6,658 bases of DNA from JBBSDV01 sp038240335 (GCA_038240335.1 JBBSDV010000166.1:1-6658), one strand, 5' to 3'. Shown: positions 1 to 5,990, counted from the first letter of the stretch. Translations and numbers: made by a program. Notes: generated by a model from the sequence alone, not told the origin.

Positions 1-33
1 ACCAGCGACAGCGTCCAGCAAGCAGCGACACCA

Positions 34-954
34 CTACTCGAAGATGCTGCTGACGACTTCCTCTATGCTGCGTTGCACGTCGGCGTCATCGGTGAGCGCC
101 CAGACGACGCCGACCTGGCAGGCGCGCCGCGGCGGGATGCCCGCGTGCATCAGCTTGCCCGTGTAGACCAGCAAGCGCGTGCTGACGCCCTCGCTCAAGC
201 CGTGCTCGCGCAGGTTCCGCACCTTCTCGCCGAGCTTCGCCAGCTCCTGCGCCTGCTCTTCCGAGACACCGCTCTCGTGCGCGATGATCTTCGACTCGAG
301 CTCTTTGCGCGGGTGCGTGAACTCGATCGAGATGAAGCGCTGACGCGTGCTGTGCTTCAGGTCCTTGAGCGCGCTCTGGTAGCCGGGGTTGTAGGAGATC
401 ACGAGAAGGAAACCATCTCCCGCCTCGAGGATCTGGCCGCGCTTCTCGATCGGCAGCACGCGGCGGTGGTCCGTCAGCGGGTGGATCAGTACCGTCGTGT
501 CCTTGCGCGCCTCCACCACCTCGTCGAGATAGCAGATCGCGCCGGCCTTCACCGCCCGCGTCAGCGGCCCGTCGATCCACCGCGTCGAGTCGCCCTCCAG
601 CAGGTAGCGACCGACAAGGTCGCTCGCAGTCAGGTCTTCGTGACAGGCGACGGTGATCAGCGGCAGCGCATCGAAGGTACCGCTGCTCGTGCTACCGTCA
701 CCGCGCGCCGCGCCCTTGTCCTTGACGATCGTCAGCGGCGCGCCCAGGCGCCATGCCATGTACTCGACGAAGCGCGTCTTGCCGCAGCCCGTCGGCCCCT
801 TGAGCAGCACGGGAATACGCGCCGCAAACGCCGCCTCGAACAGCTCCACCTCGTCGCCCGTCGGCACGTAGTAGGGCTCGGCGTGTGCGTGGTATTCCTC
901 GATCGCGTACTGCCGGTAGCCGCCCTCGACCTCTGTCTGCTCTTCCGTCGTCAT
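34..954 (-). CDS. MoxR-type AAA+ ATPase, CbbQ/NirQ/NorQ/GvpN family
   Basis: A 306-residue AAA+ ATPase. Visible motifs are Walker A GPTGCGKT (residues 53-60), the family block ACHEDLTASDLVGRYLLEG (103-121), Walker B ICYLDE (140-145), the block EARKDTTVLIHPLTDHRR (148-165), and a sensor-1 region SYNPGYQS with N189. STRQRF (about 204-209) probably carries the arginine finger. CbbQ and NorQ proteins are known to form hexameric rings that work with a von Willebrand factor A partner (CbbO, NorD) to activate or load metal into target enzymes such as Rubisco or NO reductase. That partner usually follows directly, and here the sequence ends 33 bases after the stop. The start is supported by GGAGG 4 nt before the ATG (959-963). 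About 23 extra Gly/Ser/Asp-rich residues (75-97) sit between the Walker A helix and the next strand, which I do not remember in CbbQ or NorQ. The family call is firm, but the target enzyme is unknown. Confidence 0.93.
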   Translation of the reverse strand: MTTEEQTEVEGGYRQYAIEEYHAHAEPYYVPTGDEVELFEAAFAARIPVLLKGPTGCGKTRFVEYMAWRLGAPLTIVKDKGAARGDGSTSSGTFDALPLITVACHEDLTASDLVGRYLLEGDSTRWIDGPLTRAVKAGAICYLDEVVEARKDTTVLIHPLTDHRRVLPIEKRGQILEAGDGFLLVISYNPGYQSALKDLKHSTRQRFISIEFTHPRKELESKIIAHESGVSEEQAQELAKLGEKVRNLREHGLSEGVSTRLLVYTGKLMHAGIPPRRACQVGVVWALTDDADVQRSIEEVVSSIFE

Positions 955-970
955 CCGTCCTCCGAAGCCC

Positions 971-987
971 GCACGCGTTTCGCGTGC
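971..987 (-). repeat. Perfect 7-3-7 palindrome before the CbbQ-like gene
   Basis: GCACGCG, TTT, CGCGTGC on the plus strand form a perfect 17-bp hairpin. It lies in the 69-bp gap between coaE and the ATPase gene, 7 nt upstream of the GGAGG ribosome-binding site. There is no T-run after it, so it is a poor intrinsic terminator. It could be an RNA processing or stability hairpin, or an operator. Its geometry matches the palindrome in front of coaE (1667-1683), but the sequence differs. Confidence 0.6.
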
Positions 988-1023
988 TGCCGCCAGCCGT
1001 ATTCGCGTCCGCTATCGCGTTCT

Positions 1024-1641
1024 CTACGACGGACGCGCGTCCGCCGTTGTCGCAAGTGTTTCCCACTCCGCGCCCACCCGTTCGCGCAGCGCATCGAGCG
1101 TGCCGTCGTTCTCGATGGTCACTTGCGCCTTAGCGACGCGCTCGGCGTTCGTCACCTGCGCCGCGATTCGCGCGTCGGCCTGCTGCGGCGTCAGGCCGTT
1201 GCGCTCGATGATCCGCTTGCGGGCGATCTCGGGCGTCACAGTCACGACCCATACCTGATCCGTCAGCGGCACCCAGTCTGCTTCGATCAGCACCGCGGCT
1301 TCCAGCACGACGACCGCCGTCGCCTTGGTGCGAATCTCGGCGAACCGCGCCTCCATCGTCTCGCGCATCCACGGCCAGACGATGCCCTCTAGCTTTTTAC
1401 GTTGCTCCGGATTGCCGAATACCTTCGCGCCGAGCGCCTTCCGGTCGATCTCGCCATCGTCACCGACGACATCGGGGCCGAACGCAGCGACAACGCGGTC
1501 GTAACAGCCGCTGCCTCGCCGATAGGCTTCGTGCCCGACCTTATCGGCATCAATGATCAACGCCCCGCGTTCAGCGAGCATCTGACTGACGACGGATTTG
1601 CCGCTGGCGATGCCGCCGGTCAGGCCGATCACAACGGTCAC
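1024..1641 (-). CDS. coaE: Dephospho-CoA kinase
   Basis: A 205-residue P-loop kinase that phosphorylates the 3'-hydroxyl of dephospho-CoA with ATP, the last step of coenzyme A synthesis in the cytoplasm. It has the P-loop GLTGGIASGKS (residues 6-16), the substrate-binding DADKVGHE segment (31-38), FGNPEQRKKLEGIV (75-88), the LEAAVLIEADW strand (113-123, where most family members have a PLLFE-like sequence) and the lid helix ARKRIIERNGLT. Length is normal for CoaE. The usual His in the LExIxHP motif is Trp here (W89). The start is GTG, supported by GGAG (plus-strand 1649-1652) 7 nt upstream, and the P-loop begins at the normal distance from the N-terminus. A 14-bp GC palindrome (1030-1043) covers the last codons before the stop. 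The gene is first in a probable operon with the CbbQ-like ATPase and is divergent from the CapA-like gene, with 146 bp between the starts. Confidence 0.96.
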   Translation of the reverse strand: MTVVIGLTGGIASGKSVVSQMLAERGALIIDADKVGHEAYRRGSGCYDRVVAAFGPDVVGDDGEIDRKALGAKVFGNPEQRKKLEGIVWPWMRETMEARFAEIRTKATAVVVLEAAVLIEADWVPLTDQVWVVTVTPEIARKRIIERNGLTPQQADARIAAQVTNAERVAKAQVTIENDGTLDALRERVGAEWETLATTADARPS

Positions 1642-1666
1642 GATCGTACTCCGCAGGGATGCAAAC

Positions 1667-1683
1667 GCGCCGGATACCGGCGC
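1667..1683 (-). repeat. Perfect 7-3-7 palindrome in the coaE leader
   Basis: GCGCCGG, ATA, CCGGCGC form a perfect 17-bp palindrome between the coaE promoter candidate and its ribosome-binding site. If transcription starts near 1685, as the -10 box at 1692-1697 implies, the palindrome would occupy about +2 to +18. It would then be either a hairpin at the 5' end of the mRNA or an operator over the start site. Confidence 0.6.
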
Positions 1684-1691
1684 CTGTCAGA

Positions 1692-1720
1692 AGTATGGGC
1701 GACGGCCGAAGCACGAACAA
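1692..1720 (-). promoter_or_regulatory. Candidate sigma-70-type promoter for coaE
   Basis: Reading the minus strand, a -35-like TTGTTC (1715-1720) is separated by exactly 17 nt from a -10-like CATACT (1692-1697). This is about 50 nt upstream of the GTG start of coaE. The matches are partial (three and four of six positions), so the call rests on spacing and location. It sits in the divergent gap shared with the CapA-like gene. Confidence 0.4.
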
Positions 1721-1776
1721 GCGAAACAGGCCTCGGGTAGACACGCATCCGGAGCACGTTCTACCTCCCGCCGACC

Positions 1777-1782
1777 TACACT
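1777..1782 (+). promoter_or_regulatory. -10 box, probable leaderless promoter of the CapA-like gene
   Basis: TACACT ends 5 nt before the ATG at 1788, so transcription would begin at or next to the start codon. There is no Shine-Dalgarno sequence in the preceding 25 nt, which fits a leaderless mRNA. No convincing -35 box is present. The hexamer also supports 1788 as the start rather than an in-frame ATG 129 nt further upstream. Confidence 0.5.
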
Positions 1783-1787
1783 GCGTC

Positions 1788-2888
1788 ATGCTCATCCGCG
1801 GTCTTCTCGCCAGCATCGCGCTCGCCGCCGCCACGCTGCCGGCGAGCGCCTGTTCGCATCGAACCAGCACGGCGGGATTGGGCGTTGCGACGGCGTCCGT
1901 CAGTCCGACGTCGATGCCCATCGCGGCTCAACCGGCGACTCCGACAGTCGAGCCGGTGACGCACCTCGTGTTTACGGGCGATCTGATCCCGGCTCGCTGC
2001 ACCTACGCTCGCATAGAAGCGCTCGGCGGCGATTACACTCTTCCGTTTCAGCCGCTGCACGATCTGCTCGCTTCGGCAGACATCACGATCGGGTCACTCG
2101 ATGCGACCGCGTCCGACGCCGGCACTCCGTTCGGCTGCGTCGAGACATTCAGTCTCGCAGCGCCGGCAGCCGCGGTGGGTGGTCTCGCCTACGCGGGCTA
2201 CGACGTCATCGCGCACGCAGCCAATCACATCAAGGACTGCGGTCTCGCGCCATGCGGTGATGAGGCGATGTTCCAAACCGATGCGAACCTGCGCGCGGCC
2301 GGGATCAAGAGCGCGGGCACGGGGCACAACAGCTATGAAGCGCGTGCGCCGCAGGTCGTCGAGCGCAACGGTGTGTATTTCGCGTTCCTCGCGTATGACG
2401 ACATCGCCTCGTACTACCAGGCGTCGTCGGACAGCGCAGGATCGGCGGCGCTCGACGCGGCGACGGTCGCTGAGGACGTGGCAAACGCGCGCAAAATCGC
2501 GAACGTCGTGATCATCGTCCCGCATTGGGGTGTCGAGTACATGACGTCGCCGTCTCCGCGGCAACGTGAATTTGCGCGCGCTGCGGCCGCAGCCGGCGCC
2601 GACATGATCGTCGGCAATCACCCGCACTGGGTGCAGGCACACGAGCGCATCGGCAAGATGTTCGTCGCGTATGCACTGGGCAACTTTGTCTTCGATCAGG
2701 ACTGGTCGCTCGAGACGCAGCAGGGCGCGCTCCTGCAGGCAACGTTCACTGGCAATCGCCTGACCGACGCACGCTACTCACCGACCCACATCTACGACCA
2801 GTACCAGCCGCGGCTCGCCCCTCCTGAAGAGTCGCAACAGATCCTCTACCGCATCGAAACAGCGAGCGCGTTACTCGCTGCTCCGTGA
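1788..2888 (+). CDS. Exported CapA/PgsA-type metallophosphatase-fold protein
   Basis: A 366-residue protein of the CapA (PGA_cap) family within the calcineurin-like phosphoesterase fold. Relatives take part in poly-gamma-glutamate or capsule export, but many members have no assigned role. The N-terminus is a signal peptide: Arg4, a hydrophobic stretch (6-17), then PASAC with Cys22. Cleavage could be by signal peptidase I (ASA site) or at an imperfect lipobox giving a lipoprotein. A Ser/Thr/Pro/Ala linker (23-57) precedes the catalytic domain. Family motifs are FTGDLIPAR (D65), HAANHIKDCG (N146, H147, D150), VPHWGVEY (H246, E250), GADMIVGNHPHWVQ (H278, H280) and YALGNFVFD (295-303). The usual ANLE-type glutamate is replaced by aspartate (GSLDAT, D105). 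An in-frame ATG exists at 1659, but the 43 residues it would add are Arg/Pro-rich and would bury the signal peptide, so I rejected it. The gene is monocistronic as far as can be seen. Confidence 0.9.
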   Translation: MLIRGLLASIALAAATLPASACSHRTSTAGLGVATASVSPTSMPIAAQPATPTVEPVTHLVFTGDLIPARCTYARIEALGGDYTLPFQPLHDLLASADITIGSLDATASDAGTPFGCVETFSLAAPAAAVGGLAYAGYDVIAHAANHIKDCGLAPCGDEAMFQTDANLRAAGIKSAGTGHNSYEARAPQVVERNGVYFAFLAYDDIASYYQASSDSAGSAALDAATVAEDVANARKIANVVIIVPHWGVEYMTSPSPRQREFARAAAAAGADMIVGNHPHWVQAHERIGKMFVAYALGNFVFDQDWSLETQQGALLQATFTGNRLTDARYSPTHIYDQYQPRLAPPEESQQILYRIETASALLAAP

Positions 2889-3116
2889 CATCGCGCTATC
2901 CGCAGTTCACGCGAAGGCGATCTCGGGGGCGCATCTGGCCAGCACGTCTGGCGTATCTGCTTCGTAGGACCGGCGTGATAGCACCGTCGAAACGCGGCGA
3001 CCAGGTCCGACAACCGGCTATAAAATCGACAGATAGTGTCTCCATGAAGCCTAAGAGAGTGCTCCATCGCCTCCGGCAACCATCGTCGCGTCAAAGGACG
3101 ATGCCGATACTTCGCT
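2889..3116 (+). other. Intergenic region between CapA-like and GT87-like genes
   Basis: This is 228 bp without a convincing gene. It holds a short GC hairpin (GCCAG/CTGGC, 2938-2952) with no T-run, an AT-rich patch TATAAAAT (3019-3026) with no partner -35 box, and a small imperfect dyad GACA-N5-TGTC (3028-3040). None is strong enough to name a terminator or promoter. Confidence 0.35.
3106..3111 (+). promoter_or_regulatory. -10 box, probable leaderless promoter of the GT87-like gene
   Basis: GATACT ends 5 nt before the ATG at 3117, the same spacing as the box in front of the CapA-like gene. The nearest purine-rich tract (AAAGGA, about 3094-3099) is 17 nt from the ATG, too far to act as a ribosome-binding site. 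A leaderless transcript is therefore the simpler reading. No clear -35 box is seen. Confidence 0.45.
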
Positions 3117-4358
3117 ATGTTCGATCAATCGGTGCAGAGACCAACGCCGTCGGCACGCGTGCGGGTGCTGCCGCTGCTGTGCGTCGCGGCCACCGCGGTC
3201 CTCATCTTCTACGTGTTCGTGGCCGTGACCACGATCGGTCCGCTTCTAGACGGCCAGCCACGTACGGACTACGTGTCCTTCTACGCCGCCGGCGTGCTCG
3301 TGCGCCAGGGCCACGGCGCCGCACTGTATGACTACGCCATGCAGACAGCAGTCCAGCGCGCCTCCTTCGACGCCAACTTCATTCCGAACGCGTATCCGCT
3401 CCCTGCGTTCGTCGCATTCCTGCTGGCCCCGCTCACCGCGCTCTCGTTTGTAGCCGGTGCGCTCGTGCTGTTCGCCGCAAACATCGCGCTCATCGGCGTT
3501 CTCGCGCGCGCCGGCTGGCGCTATCTTGCCGGCGTTCCACACCGCGCGCTGTTGGTCGTCTGCGCTGCCGTCTCGATGCCCGCGTTTCTTGTGGTCCTGC
3601 GTACCCAGTTCGACCTCGTCGTACTGGCGTCGATCGTCGGCTGCTTCACACTGATCCGCCGCGATCGGCCGTTCACCGCCGGCGCTGTGCTGGCGCTCGC
3701 GCTCGTGAAACCGCATCTCGTCGCCGCCGTCGTCCTGCTCTTGCTCATGAAGCGCGCTTGGCCTGTATTGGCGGGTCTCGCCACTGTTGGCCTGCCGCTC
3801 CTGCTCGCGCCGGTGGCCGTCTTTGGCCTCGGCATCCTCCGCGATCAGCTTGCACTCATCGCGTCCTATCCCGGATCGTCATCCGAGCACAGCGTTGCCG
3901 CGTACTCAATGGTGAACGTCCGAGGCGCGATCACGAGCATATTCGACCCGGCGAACCCCCTGGTGTGGGCGATTCCCCTTGCCCTCATCGCCGGCGTCAG
4001 TCTCGCCTCCGCGATGCGCGTCTGGTCACGTCGCACCCTCGATGATCCGCAGTCGTGGGCGCTCGCCCTGATGCTGCCGGTGCTCTACTCGCCGCACGTC
4101 CACGTCTGGTCGGTGTCCCTCACCGTCGGCGCCTGCATCCTCTACGCACGCGCCCGCGCCGATGCGGGCGCTCCGGTAGGGCGAGAGTCCATCCTCGCAG
4201 CATTCGTCCTCGTCGCATTCATGTGGCTGCTCGGGTTAACCGGCCTCGCGCTGATGTGCGTGCCGCTGACCGCCGCGTTCGCCGTCATAGTCGTTCGCTG
4301 GCCGCGAACCGAACAGGTTACTTCGCAGGCCGCGAAGGTATTCCTCGCCGCCGCATGA
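3117..4358 (+). CDS. Polytopic membrane glycosyltransferase, GT87/DUF2029 type
   Basis: A 413-residue integral membrane protein with about ten hydrophobic segments. The first (about 17-44) is followed by an external loop with TDYVSFYAAG (D51). This matches the Asp-containing loop-1 motif of GT87 mannosyltransferases such as mycobacterial PimE, which use polyprenyl-phosphate sugars outside the membrane. Other family features are the loop segment NAYPLPAFVAFLLAPL (91-106), VLRTQFDLVVLAS (160-172), LALVKPH (194-200) and the late SPHVHVW segment (325-331). Length is normal for the family. It probably transfers a sugar to a lipid, glycan or protein at the outer face of the membrane, but the acceptor cannot be told from sequence. 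The start is chosen from the short basic N-terminus before the first helix and the -10 box next to the ATG. The neighbouring CapA-like gene also concerns the envelope, but separate promoters are likely. Confidence 0.82.
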   Translation: MFDQSVQRPTPSARVRVLPLLCVAATAVLIFYVFVAVTTIGPLLDGQPRTDYVSFYAAGVLVRQGHGAALYDYAMQTAVQRASFDANFIPNAYPLPAFVAFLLAPLTALSFVAGALVLFAANIALIGVLARAGWRYLAGVPHRALLVVCAAVSMPAFLVVLRTQFDLVVLASIVGCFTLIRRDRPFTAGAVLALALVKPHLVAAVVLLLLMKRAWPVLAGLATVGLPLLLAPVAVFGLGILRDQLALIASYPGSSSEHSVAAYSMVNVRGAITSIFDPANPLVWAIPLALIAGVSLASAMRVWSRRTLDDPQSWALALMLPVLYSPHVHVWSVSLTVGACILYARARADAGAPVGRESILAAFVLVAFMWLLGLTGLALMCVPLTAAFAVIVVRWPRTEQVTSQAAKVFLAAA

Positions 4359-4480
4359 ACAGCCAGACTCCCTTCATGTTGCCTCCGTCGCCGCGGATCG
4401 GGGCGGTATTCGGCATCGACACGCGCACCGCCGATGATCCGCATGACGATGACCGCACCGTGCCGGCGAGCGGGCGATAA

Positions 4481-4530
4481 TACGCTGCGTGCTTCGCGTC
4501 ACCCGCGACGTTATCCATGCGCGCAGCGTA
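4481..4530 (+). repeat. Long nested stem-loop upstream of the phosphoesterase gene
   Basis: TACGCTGCGTGC (4481-4492) pairs with GCGCGCAGCGTA (4519-4530): 12 base pairs with one G-U, the outer nine perfect. The 26-nt loop contains a second perfect hairpin TCGCG-TCACC-CGCGA (4494-4508). The element overlaps the last base of a -10-like GATAAT (4476-4481) and ends 30 nt before the downstream start codon. It could be a structured mRNA leader, an operator or a small structured RNA. There is no T-tract for an intrinsic terminator. It does not match a riboswitch family I recognise. Confidence 0.5.
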
Positions 4531-4560
4531 CCGATGATTGCACGCCGGCGGAGATGAAGG

Positions 4561-5115
4561 ATGCGCATAGGGCTAATTGGCGATACCCACTATCCCGAGG
4601 CCGGTCCGTTGTGGGACGAAGCCTACGACGCGCTCGTCGGCTCCGATCTCATCCTCCACGCCGGCGATCTGCATGTCGTCGAAGTGCTCGACTGGCTCGA
4701 GAAACGCTGCCAAGTGCCCGTCGTCGCCGTGCGTGGCAACGGCGACGACGGCAGCGGTAGCCGTCCGATCTGCCCCGAGGATCCGCGCATGAAACCCGTC
4801 CAGCTAATCGAAGCCGGAGGCCTGCGCATCGGCATGGTGCACGACGCGACGCTGCCGGAGACGCCGCAGCGGCCGCTCGCCGCGATCGTGCAGCACTTCT
4901 TCGGCGGCCGCGTCGACGTCTTCGTCCACGGCGACACGCACCTCCCGGAAGTGCGCATACTCGATGGTGTCCTGCTCGTGAACCCCGGCAGTCCGACCTT
5001 CCCGCGCAACCTCACCCGCCGCCTCGGCACGATCGGCCTACTCGACATCGCCGACGGCGTCGCGCAGGCGCGGATCGTGCAGCTGGCGCCGCAATCGCCC
5101 GAGCATGGCCGGTAA
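4561..5115 (+). CDS. YfcE/MJ0936-type metallophosphoesterase
   Basis: A 184-residue single-domain calcineurin-like phosphoesterase, the usual size for this group of cytoplasmic enzymes, which hydrolyse phosphodiesters using two metal ions. The metal-site motifs appear in order: IGDTH (D8, H10), HAGDLH (D36), RGNGDD (N60), MVHD (H94) and VHGDTHLP (D125, H127). It ends with the expected VNPGSPTFPR loop (about 141-150). The first His of the normal GHTH motif is Asp here (GDTH), so one metal ligand is changed though still able to bind metal. The start is supported by GGAG 7 nt before the ATG. The gene follows the GT87-like gene by 202 bp, a gap that contains a long stem-loop, so it probably has its own transcript. 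The physiological substrate is unknown. Confidence 0.9.
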   Translation: MRIGLIGDTHYPEAGPLWDEAYDALVGSDLILHAGDLHVVEVLDWLEKRCQVPVVAVRGNGDDGSGSRPICPEDPRMKPVQLIEAGGLRIGMVHDATLPETPQRPLAAIVQHFFGGRVDVFVHGDTHLPEVRILDGVLLVNPGSPTFPRNLTRRLGTIGLLDIADGVAQARIVQLAPQSPEHGR

Positions 5116-5219
5116 CGCATCGTCCAACGCCATCCGCACCGATGCGCTCGTCCCAACACCTCAGCGTCTTGCGACCGCGAACCATCCTCGGCGGACTCAC
5201 CCAAATAATTATCCGCGGT

Positions 5220-5236
5220 TCTGTGGCCATCTGTGG
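5220..5236 (+). repeat. Direct repeat TCTGTGG with 10-bp period
   Basis: TCTGTGG occurs at 5220-5226 and again at 5230-5236, one helical turn apart. It is followed by a second short repeat, CGTTCC at 5239-5244 and 5247-5252. Both lie in the 221-bp gap before the zinc-type gene. In-phase repeats can be protein-binding sites, but seven bases repeated once is weak evidence. Confidence 0.3.
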
Positions 5237-5284
5237 ATCGTTCCCTCGTTCCGCCAAGACCGTCCACTTTGCGCACCGCGAAGC

Positions 5285-5304
5285 GATCCGCTCTACTGCG
5301 GATC
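5285..5304 (+). repeat. Perfect 7-6-7 palindrome upstream of the zinc-type gene
   Basis: GATCCGC, TCTACT, GCGGATC form a perfect inverted repeat 32 nt before the ATG at 5337. The loop hexamer TCTACT lies 17 nt downstream of a -35-like TTGCGC (5269-5274) and could be a weak -10 box, in which case the palindrome would surround it like an operator. The base-pair match to promoter consensus is poor (three and four of six). An mRNA hairpin is an equal possibility. Confidence 0.45.
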
Positions 5305-5336
5305 ACGGTTGAACGTATGCGACGCGAGGCGGCATC

Positions 5337-5990
5337 ATGGTATTTCGGCGAGCCGGCGACAACGAACGCGACGAGGTCATCGAGGAGCAGGAGGACGGCC
5401 TCAACATCGCCAGCGGCGACGATGATGATGACGAGCTCTATGAAGAATCGCTCTTCGAACCCGACGACCAGTGCTGGGTCTGCCGCAACGAACCCGGCCG
5501 GGTCGGCATCGACCCCACCTGCCACGGCACCTACGACGGCGACGACCAGCGCGTGCTGCTCGGCTACAACTGCCTCGAGCAAGGACTGAAGGACGCGTAC
5601 GCCAAGAACGACGGCATCGCCGTCGTCGTCGAGCCGTTCGGACAAAACAAGTTTCATCTCTACTATCGGCTCGATGAGATGCCGGCATACCAGTTCCCGC
5701 GCTCCGACATCGAGGGCATCTCGTGGCTGCTGCTGAGCATCGGCGACGCCTGCGCACGCTGCGGCGAGCAGAGCCACGCCGCCTGGTTGACACCCGCGTT
5801 CGTCGATCCCGATTTGCCCGAAGAAGAGGATCAGCCGGTGTTCCGGAATCTCGACAAGGAGTTCGAGCACCTCTGCCGCAACTGCACAGCGACGGCGCTC
5901 GCCACGGCCTACCGCAAGCTCGACCTGCCGCTGATGACCGTAGAGGTACCGCGGAGCGCCATGGGCGTGATCATGCCGGCGGGCGCCTGA
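5337..5990 (+). CDS. Unrecognised acidic, cysteine-pair (probable zinc-binding) protein
   Basis: A 217-residue protein that I cannot assign to a named family. Residues 8-44 are rich in Asp and Glu, with a run of five Asp (28-32), and look disordered. Cysteine pairs follow: CWVC (46, 49) with single Cys at 62 and 79, then CARC (139, 142) and CRNC (180, 183). This spacing suggests two structural zinc sites, the first from C46/C49 with C62/C79 and the second from the two later pairs. Between them is a mixed segment (94-135) with VVVEPFGQNKFHLYYRL and WLLLSIGD. No signal peptide or membrane helix is seen, so it is probably cytoplasmic. The start is supported by GAGG (5326-5329) 7 nt before the ATG. 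Its TGA overlaps the ATG of the JAMM gene (TGATG), which implies translational coupling and a shared role, perhaps as partner, adaptor or substrate of that isopeptidase. That role is inference. Confidence 0.8.
   Translation: MVFRRAGDNERDEVIEEQEDGLNIASGDDDDDELYEESLFEPDDQCWVCRNEPGRVGIDPTCHGTYDGDDQRVLLGYNCLEQGLKDAYAKNDGIAVVVEPFGQNKFHLYYRLDEMPAYQFPRSDIEGISWLLLSIGDACARCGEQSHAAWLTPAFVDPDLPEEEDQPVFRNLDKEFEHLCRNCTATALATAYRKLDLPLMTVEVPRSAMGVIMPAGA

Noticed and set aside
73..1392. Long plus-strand open frame of 439 codons opposite coaE and the ATPase
   Set aside because: It is Arg/Leu/Ala-rich without domain motifs, spans two genes and their gap on the other strand, and arises from GC-rich third codon positions of the real genes.
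1659..1787. Upstream in-frame start for the CapA-like protein
   Set aside because: The added 43 residues are basic and Pro-rich and would displace a good signal peptide. The -10 box at 1777-1782 would also fall within the coding sequence.
2938..2952. GCCAG/CTGGC hairpin after the CapA-like stop
   Set aside because: The stem is only 5 bp and no T-run follows, so it does not qualify as an intrinsic terminator.
3019..3026. TATAAAAT patch as a promoter of the GT87-like gene
   Set aside because: There is no -35 match at 16-18 nt, and a -10 box next to the ATG explains expression better. It could still be a secondary promoter.
2846..3094. Minus-strand open frame of 82 codons in the gap after the CapA-like gene
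   Set aside because: No recognisable domain and no clear ribosome-binding site, and it overlaps the CapA-like 3' end. It is probably chance.
5203..5213. AT-rich patch AATAATTATCC before the zinc-type gene
   Set aside because: It stands out in composition, but no -35 partner at proper spacing was found on either strand.
4623..5870. Minus-strand open frame of 415 codons
   Set aside because: It runs antisense to the phosphoesterase gene, an intergenic region and the zinc-type gene, all of which are well supported. It shows low-complexity composition and no motif.
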